9,934 bases of DNA, taken from JBNKDD01 sp050288085 (GTDB lineage: Bacteria > Chloroflexota > Anaerolineae > Aggregatilineales > UBA3940). The position numbers and the translations under genes are program-made. The stretch covers positions 1-9,934 of the forward strand of contig JBNKDD010000207.1 of NCBI GenBank assembly GCA_050288085.1. The letters run 5' to 3'. This document shows, in pieces, positions 6,045 to 9,934 of the stretch (position 1 is the first letter of the stretch; every line of letters starts with the position of its first letter). The notes under the pieces were generated by a model that searched no databases, had not been told where the DNA came from, and saw nothing but the letters and a program-made list of their open reading frames with translations.

Positions 6045-6866
6045 TCAGCGTGTCCCTGTGGTCATGAACATCGCTTTGGGCGGCGAGCCATTGATGATGA
6101 AGATCGTTGTGACGACGCCATCCCTCACGGTGTACGTTGGCTGATCGAGCACCAAAGTTGCCGTTGACTCGGCGGTAGCGGCCAGCACCCGGTGCTGCCC
6201 TGCCGGTAAATCGATGTATACCGGGTCTTCCAGGTAGCCCAGGTCCCGCGCAATGATGATATTGTCGCCGGTCTTGACGTGCATCCGGGGGCTGCCGGGT
6301 GCAGCATGGAGCACCTGGATACGGCCATAGCCTTCAGGGATATTGTAGGTCGGAACCAGATAAGCACCGATCTGCATATTTTCCAGCTCGTTGGCGACGG
6401 CTATGATGTAGGTTCCCCAGGGCATCAGGTTGACCTGTCCCTCGATCAGCGGGGTGCTGTCCGGTGATGTGCCTGCCAGCCGTGCGGCGACCGTAACGTA
6501 CCCGGAATCATCAAGGGTGATGGTGCTGCCGAACTGCTGATAGGAATAACCGGAAGCCAGTTTTTGCCCGTTGATGTAGAGGTCGAGTGAACCGGCATTC
6601 CGCGATAGATGCACTAAGCGGACATAGGCCGGAGGGACATCAACCTTTTCGATGTTCGCCTGGCCCGGTTCAATGTCGACTTCTACCGGCTCGGCGACCA
6701 CAATTTCGGTTTCGGCTTCGGGGGTTGGTTGTCCACCACCACCTGAATCACCGCCGCCTGCCGGTGACAGCGAGAAAAAGGCTGCCGCCGCAACGACGGC
6801 AAGGGCTGCCAGGCCGCCGTACAGCATAATGGGTTTGAATTGTCGTTTATTCTTTTGGGGCCACAT
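6045..6866 (-). CDS. DUF4397 domain protein, membrane-anchored surface protein
   Basis: The 273-residue product has a basic start (MWPQKNKRQFK), one transmembrane helix (about 14-34) and a flexible Gly/Pro/Glu-rich linker (35-75: GGGDSGGGGQPTPEAETE and an acidic stretch). Two related beta-rich modules follow. The first begins YVRLVHLSRNAGSLDLYING (81-100), the second GRIQVLHAAPGSPRMHV (181-197). The pattern V-x-L-V/L-H-x-x-P/N-x-x-x-x-x-D/H-V-Y is that of DUF4397, a domain of unknown function common in secreted bacterial proteins. The ends-with-anchor layout places the modules outside the cytoplasm. The ATG is preceded by AGGAGG 12 bases upstream. The methyltransferase gene begins 40 to 61 bases downstream on the same strand with no terminator between, so the two may share a transcript, although no functional link is evident. 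Confidence 0.85.
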   Translation of the reverse strand: MWPQKNKRQFKPIMLYGGLAALAVVAAAAFFSLSPAGGGDSGGGGQPTPEAETEIVVAEPVEVDIEPGQANIEKVDVPPAYVRLVHLSRNAGSLDLYINGQKLASGYSYQQFGSTITLDDSGYVTVAARLAGTSPDSTPLIEGQVNLMPWGTYIIAVANELENMQIGAYLVPTYNIPEGYGRIQVLHAAPGSPRMHVKTGDNIIIARDLGYLEDPVYIDLPAGQHRVLAATAESTATLVLDQPTYTVRDGVVTTIFIINGSPPKAMFMTTGTR

Positions 6867-6905
6867 AAATGCGGTTACCCTCCTGCTAAGTCTTCGTCAC
6901 TTCTC

Positions 6906-6938
6906 AGTATACATCATAACAAAGAAGTGTGCTGTCAA
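6906..6938 (-). promoter_or_regulatory. Candidate promoter for the DUF4397-methyltransferase unit
   Basis: On the minus strand a perfect -35 TTGACA (6938-6933) is followed by TATACT (6911-6906). The spacer is 21 bases, longer than the usual 16-18; an alternative -10, TATGAT (6918-6913), gives 14. Both spacings are off-optimum, so either the promoter is weak or activator-dependent, or one box is chance. It lies 40 bases upstream of the DUF4397 start. Confidence 0.35.
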
Positions 6939-7100
6939 CTTTGAGGGGGGTGGGCTTACAATTCTCTATCGGTGGAACGGATTGCCAGGTAGGCGGTTGC
7001 AGTGAGGTTGGCCCAAACCGTCCCGACTATCCGTCATAATCTGGTTGGTGTACTATACACAAGGCTGTGGGGCATTCTTTAATACAGTCGGGAGGCTGAA

Positions 7101-7427
7101 ATGGCAAAGATCGTTGGGATCGAGGGAATGACCGGGGCAGATTTGCAGATGCATCTGAGCAGCGGTGGGAAGTTCGTGATTTTCCCATATTGTATTTCGA
7201 TTATTGTGCTGACCTTCCGGCGCGGTTCGAATATTCACTTCATCAGGGCCGGAGAAAACGCGGTCAGTAAGAGTGTGCCGTTTATCCTGCTTTCCTTACT
7301 GCTCGGTTGGTGGGGGATTCCCTGGGGGCCAATTCACACGGTCGGCTCGGTGGTGACTAATCTCAAGGGCGGCAAAGATGTGACATCAGAGGTGCTGGCT
7401 TCGATCCAGGCGGGGGGACAACAATAG
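7101..7427 (+). CDS. Small conserved membrane protein, function unknown
   Basis: The 108-residue product has two hydrophobic segments, about 23-39 (GKFVIFPYCISIIVLTF) and 59-85, the second containing a striking GWWGIPWGPIHT (69-80). Between them is a conserved-looking RRGSNIHFIRAGENAV loop, and the C-terminus is polar (NLKGGKDVTSEVLASI). I recall similar uncharacterised proteins with the FVIF-YCIS and GWWGIPWGP motifs in diverse bacteria, but no family name; that is memory, not a search. GGGAGG at 7090-7095, five bases before the ATG, is a strong ribosome site. It is divergent from the DUF4397 gene and alone on its strand. The 234-base gap upstream has a possible TATACA box at 7054-7059 without a convincing -35, and otherwise nothing I can assign. 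Confidence 0.78.
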   Translation: MAKIVGIEGMTGADLQMHLSSGGKFVIFPYCISIIVLTFRRGSNIHFIRAGENAVSKSVPFILLSLLLGWWGIPWGPIHTVGSVVTNLKGGKDVTSEVLASIQAGGQQ

Positions 7428-7428
7428 A

Positions 7429-7489
7429 CTCCTATGCTTTGCGCGGCTCTGTCCCCCCCCTTCGCCGAGAGGGGACAGAGCCTTAGGAG
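7429..7489. terminator. Strong 12-bp hairpin after the small membrane protein gene
   Basis: GGCTCTGTCCCC (7445-7456) pairs perfectly with GGGGACAGAGCC (7471-7482) around a 14-base loop. An outer stem CTCCTA (7429-7434) with TAGGAG (7484-7489) encloses it. It begins just after the TAG at 7425-7427. No T-run follows, so it may act by rho-independent pausing, protect the transcript end, or be a copy of a C-rich repetitive palindrome. Confidence 0.5.
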
Positions 7490-7496
7490 GAACGCA

Positions 7497-7511
7497 GAGG
7501 ATAATATCCTC
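7497..7511. repeat. 15-bp palindrome GAGGATAATATCCTC
   Basis: The arms GAGGATA and TATCCTC are perfect around a single central A. It sits between two larger hairpins in the gap between convergent genes. It is too tight for a stable RNA hairpin with a 7-bp stem; a 6-bp stem with loop AAT is possible. It could be a protein-binding site or part of the termination region. Confidence 0.35.
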
Positions 7512-7518
7512 AGGTAAA

Positions 7519-7538
7519 GCGCCATATAGGAATGGCGC
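7519..7538 (-). terminator. Terminator of the epimerase gene (minus strand)
   Basis: GCGCCAT (7519-7525) pairs with ATGGCGC (7532-7538) around a 6-base loop. On the minus strand it lies 12 bases beyond the stop of the epimerase gene and is followed by TTTACC, a short T-run. Confidence 0.5.
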
Positions 7539-7550
7539 AACTGGTGTTCT

Positions 7551-8411
7551 CTACCCGACCGCCGCAGCGATGCGCTTGAGTTCCGCCACGCTCTGGCGGA
7601 CGGCTTCGTGCTCATCGTAGTTGTAGTCGGGGTGCAGGTGATCGGTCTCGACTGCCAGGAAGCCCTTGTAATCGGCGGCCTTGAGCAGTTTCGCCAGTTC
7701 CTCATTGTTGACCAGGCCATCCCCCACCGGGGTGCTGGAGAAGAAGAACCAGTCGGTGGGTTTGGCATCTTCCCGCAGCTTGAGGTCTTTGATGTGGGTT
7801 GCCAGGGTGTACTTCGCCAGCTTGCGCATGCCCTCGATGGGATCATCGAGCAGGCGCAGGAAGTTGCCGGTGTCGAAGTTCAGGCCGAGCCACTCAGAGC
7901 CAACCGCATCCATCAGCCAGACAAACTCATCTGAGTTGTAGTCGATGTGGTTTTCGACGGCCAGTTTGACGCCGTGCTTTTCGGCTTCTTTGACGGCCTC
8001 TTTGAGCCACTTCGCCAGGATATCAAGCTGGGGTTGGTGCGGCTCATTGCGGAACATCAGGCTGCTGGCGCAGATGCGCATCACGTCCGCGCCGATCCAG
8101 GTGGCGTATTCGATCTGGCGGATCATGTCGTCGAAGGCGTCGCGGTTCTTACCGGCCTCAAGCCCGTCCGGGTGACCCCAGGCATAGACCCGGTCAAAGC
8201 CGTATTCATCGAGTTGGGCTTTCAGGTCATCAAACCAGGCTTTGTCAAAGGAGGGGAAGAAGCATGATTCGAGCGATACACCATCAACTTCAAGCTCTTT
8301 GGCAAAGGTCAGGAAGTCTTCCATCGTCATCTGGAAGGGCGGCTGTGGCTGCTCATCGTAGACCTCGCCGAAGAAGCGGTGGAAACAATAACTATCAATA
8401 CCAACTTTCAT
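7551..8411 (-). CDS. Sugar phosphate isomerase/epimerase (xylose isomerase-like TIM barrel)
   Basis: The 286-residue product is a full-length member of the AP-endonuclease-2/xylose-isomerase-like TIM-barrel superfamily. The predicted divalent-metal ligands are in the usual order and strands: Glu153 in LAVENH, Asp180 in LNFDTGN, His206 in THIKDL and Glu255 in FLAVETDH. The N-terminal MKVGIDSYCFHRFFG is a typical first strand. Members interconvert keto sugars or sugar acids, act on inositol derivatives, or serve as dehydratases; the substrate here cannot be read from the sequence. The protein is cytoplasmic (no signal). The ATG has AAGGAG seven bases upstream. It lies 272 bases downstream of the FucI-like isomerase gene on the same strand, and the two probably act in the same sugar pathway. 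The gap holds a palindromic repeat, so this gene may have its own promoter. Confidence 0.9.
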   Translation of the reverse strand: MKVGIDSYCFHRFFGEVYDEQPQPPFQMTMEDFLTFAKELEVDGVSLESCFFPSFDKAWFDDLKAQLDEYGFDRVYAWGHPDGLEAGKNRDAFDDMIRQIEYATWIGADVMRICASSLMFRNEPHQPQLDILAKWLKEAVKEAEKHGVKLAVENHIDYNSDEFVWLMDAVGSEWLGLNFDTGNFLRLLDDPIEGMRKLAKYTLATHIKDLKLREDAKPTDWFFFSSTPVGDGLVNNEELAKLLKAADYKGFLAVETDHLHPDYNYDEHEAVRQSVAELKRIAAAVG

Positions 8412-8440
8412 GATTGTACTCCTTATGGGTTTTTGTTAAA

Positions 8441-8460
8441 TAGTGTGAACGTTCTTGTAC
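8441..8460 (-). promoter_or_regulatory. Candidate operator/promoter of the epimerase gene
   Basis: A perfect 8-bp palindrome GAACGTTC (8447-8454) with partly symmetric flanks (TGTGAACG against CGTTCTTG) lies 36-43 bases upstream of the start. CG-centred sites of this kind are typical of LacI-family sugar regulators. A -10-like TATTTA (8442-8437 on the minus strand) adjoins it, so a bound repressor would overlap the promoter. No -35 is convincing. No regulator gene is in the window. Confidence 0.3.
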
Positions 8461-8585
8461 AGTTGAGAGCCGTTGGTTGGGCGTAAGTCAGTCGGAGATG
8501 AAGCGCCGACTTGTAATCCTGTCACTACATTTTGATTGTAAGGGCGGTTGGCATGAATGTCAAGCGCCGGTTTGCTCCCTAAGAA

Positions 8586-8677
8586 CCTCACCCCCCGGCC
8601 CCCACTCCGGTCAGCTTTGCAGACTCGTTGGAGAGGGGGAGGGAGAACCGCCCTCGGCGGTTCGGAAGGGGATGAGG
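8586..8677. repeat. C-rich palindromic intergenic repeat (three-stem)
   Basis: A 92-base element is bounded by complementary ends, CCTCACCCC (8586-8594) and GGGGATGAGG (8668-8677, one bulged A). Inside are two hairpins: CCCCC-A-CTCC (8599-8608) with GGAG-A-GGGGG (8630-8639), and GAACCGCC (8645-8652) with GGCGGTTC (8656-8663) around the loop CTC. The start CCTCACCCCCCGGCCCCC matches, from memory, a repeat scattered through many Chloroflexota genomes. It begins 6 bases after the stop of the isomerase gene and may double as its terminator. It encodes no protein. The rest of this gap (8412-8585) holds only the operator-like palindrome and short unremarkable sequence. Confidence 0.65.
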
Positions 8678-8683
8678 TATTTG

Positions 8684-9934
8684 TTAAATGCTGTCGACTT
8701 CGAAACCGAAAATCTTGCCCAGTATACTGATGTCGGCCAGCGTGTGTCCGGACATCAGCATGTAGTGGTGGGAGGTCATCTCCTGCACCATTTTGCGCCC
8801 GTCGTTGACCTTCAGAACGGCCCCGTTCAGGCAGTCTGAGTCGGCGTACTGGGCATAAAATTCGATATCACCCTCCAGCACGGAAAGAGTTTCGAAGCTG
8901 GGCAGGAACTTCGCCAGGGTCATCGGGCCTTCGGCCATGCGGGCATTGAGTGCGTGGGCGTTTTCATCGACGATGGCAAGTACCTTCGGGCGGACTTCCC
9001 AATCGGTGGACATCGACTGCGGCAGCACACCGAGATAACCGCAGTGCGCGGCCAGAATGTGATTCTCCGGTTCGGGAGTCTCCGGGAAGTAGGGGATACG
9101 CTCGTGCGCCAGCGCAGCCTGCCCCATCAGGAAGGGGTACATGTTGGTCATCATGATCGGCACACACAGCGACTTGTACAGGATGTACTTGGTCAGCATC
9201 GAGACGATATCACCCTCACAGCCCCAGATCAATTCCTTTTCCTCATAAAGCATGTTCCAGGCGATACAGGGGGTGGTGTCGGAATAATGCGATTCGTTCA
9301 GGCAGTTGATGCCAATGCTCTTGATGGCCGGGTCGGCTTCAAGATGGCGCTTCAATAGGAGGTAGACCTTCAGGGCGCTCAGGCGGGCGCGGTCGGTCAG
9401 GCCGACGAGGGGCAGGCGGTCTTTCCATTCCTCCCAGACGGCCTCGGCTTCCTCGTCGGGGATTTCTTTGGCGGCGGCTCCGAATTCCTTGAAGCTCTTT
9501 TTCTCAATCGTGACGCCGAATTTATTCAGCATGCGCTGGACGCATTCGTCTTCCCACCAGTAGAAGCGCTTGAAGATGCTGGCCTGGAAACCTTCGCCGG
9601 GGTTATCCTGGAAGACCAGGAACTTTGACTGCTGTAGATCGCGCTTGACGGTCAGGGCCCGGCAGACGACTTTGGTCTGATCGAGGCTGTAGGGGGCGAT
9701 CACGTCAACGCCTTCGGTGCGGAGATAACTGGCGATCTCCCAGTCCCACATCAAGACGGTGCCAAACTCTGACGTGATGAACAGGATTGGCACGTCAATC
9801 TTTTTGAAGGCATCCAGAAATTGGAAAGCGTCATTCAAGACCTGCGGGAATATAACGGCATCGACCTCCGGGATCGGATCGCCGAGGGCAACCGGCTCTA
9901 GAAATTCGGCTTCTTCGGCCAGCAGATCCTTGAG
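8684..9934 (-). CDS. L-fucose/L-arabinose isomerase-like protein (5' end beyond window)
   Basis: The frame is open to the right edge, so the gene is incomplete at its 5' end. At least 416 residues are visible, including about 32 before the internal TTG at 9838 (the segment reading LEPVALGDPIPEVDAVIFPQ). It resembles the L-fucose isomerase family. Supporting motifs are ILFITSEFGTVLMWDWEIASYLR, an Asn-rich active-site stretch NCLNESHYSDTTPCIAW, the probable metal-ligand motif GCEGDIVSMLTKYIL, and AAHCGYLGVLPQSM, where the His is also a candidate ligand. Such enzymes interconvert aldoses and ketoses using Mn2+, in the cytoplasm. Assignment to fucose or arabinose in particular is not justified. 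It stands upstream of the TIM-barrel epimerase gene, consistent with a carbohydrate-use locus extending to the right. The stop is TAA at 8686-8684. Confidence 0.88.
   Translation of the reverse strand, partial: LKDLLAEEAEFLEPVALGDPIPEVDAVIFPQVLNDAFQFLDAFKKIDVPILFITSEFGTVLMWDWEIASYLRTEGVDVIAPYSLDQTKVVCRALTVKRDLQQSKFLVFQDNPGEGFQASIFKRFYWWEDECVQRMLNKFGVTIEKKSFKEFGAAAKEIPDEEAEAVWEEWKDRLPLVGLTDRARLSALKVYLLLKRHLEADPAIKSIGINCLNESHYSDTTPCIAWNMLYEEKELIWGCEGDIVSMLTKYILYKSLCVPIMMTNMYPFLMGQAALAHERIPYFPETPEPENHILAAHCGYLGVLPQSMSTDWEVRPKVLAIVDENAHALNARMAEGPMTLAKFLPSFETLSVLEGDIEFYAQYADSDCLNGAVLKVNDGRKMVQEMTSHHYMLMSGHTLADISILGKIFGFEVDSI

Noticed and set aside
4859..6866. A complete restriction-modification or phage-defence island
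   Set aside because: Only a methyltransferase is present; the neighbours carry no nuclease, helicase or specificity-subunit motifs and show no signs of recent transfer.
7101..7427. Toxin, holin or toxin-antitoxin member
   Set aside because: A small hydrophobic protein could suggest this, but there is no partner gene and the loop and motif pattern resembles a conserved housekeeping-type family.
7429..7538. CRISPR array
   Set aside because: The three structures differ in sequence and spacing, and there is no repeated unit.
7334..7846. Minus-strand 170-codon frame spanning the three hairpins
   Set aside because: Most of it overlaps the epimerase gene in another frame, with a low-complexity Ser/Arg/Pro product, and it crosses the termination region.
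8954..9358. Plus-strand frame inside the FucI-like gene
   Set aside because: It is a shadow of the isomerase gene, whose motifs are clear on the minus strand.
9836..9838. TTG at 9838 as the start of the FucI-like gene
   Set aside because: The frame stays open to the window edge with coherent protein sequence (about 32 residues), and no ribosome site precedes the TTG, so the true start is to the right.

Overview
The window looks like chromosomal DNA of a free-living, moderately GC-rich bacterium, most likely a member of the Chloroflexota (Anaerolineae-like). That is an inference from gene content (a cNMP-gated patatin phospholipase, a DUF4397 surface protein, a DUF998 membrane protein, a FucI-like isomerase next to a TIM-barrel epimerase) and from a C-rich 'CCTCACCCCCCGG' palindromic repeat of a kind common in that phylum. 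No ribosomal or other marker gene is present to confirm it. There is no prophage, insertion sequence, CRISPR array, tRNA or rRNA.

Layout, left to right. Positions 1-177 hold the 3' end of a plus-strand gene, possibly a frameshifted lipoprotein, followed by about 240 bases without a gene that carry a 14-bp perfect palindrome and a strong plus-strand terminator. A minus-strand SRPBCC-family gene (420-863) shares a divergent promoter region with a plus-strand DUF998 membrane protein gene (1128-1802). The latter is followed by a plus-strand gene for a single-pass membrane protein of unknown function (1912-2433). The last two genes have nearly identical promoter-like sequences. A perfect 11-bp hairpin separates them from the minus-strand genes that follow.

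These are a 745-residue cyclic-nucleotide-binding/patatin phospholipase of the neuropathy-target-esterase type (2487-4724), then a probable two-gene unit of a DUF4397 cell-surface protein (6045-6866) and a CcrM/HinfI-like GANTC adenine methyltransferase (4859-5983). The methyltransferase has no restriction endonuclease gene beside it in this window. Divergent from that unit is a small conserved two-helix membrane protein (7101-7427).

The right part is carbohydrate metabolism. A TIM-barrel sugar phosphate isomerase/epimerase gene (7551-8411) lies downstream of a FucI-like sugar isomerase gene (8684 to beyond the right edge), both on the minus strand and separated by a palindromic repeat. A row of three hairpins lies between the small membrane protein gene and the epimerase gene. 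The two isomerases probably serve the same sugar pathway, whose other genes would lie to the right. The remaining genes do not form an obvious single pathway. I see no convincing undescribed multi-gene system. The items most worth a second look are the orphan GANTC methyltransferase, the paired promoter motif, the small conserved membrane protein, the possible broken lipoprotein at the left edge and the palindromic repeat.
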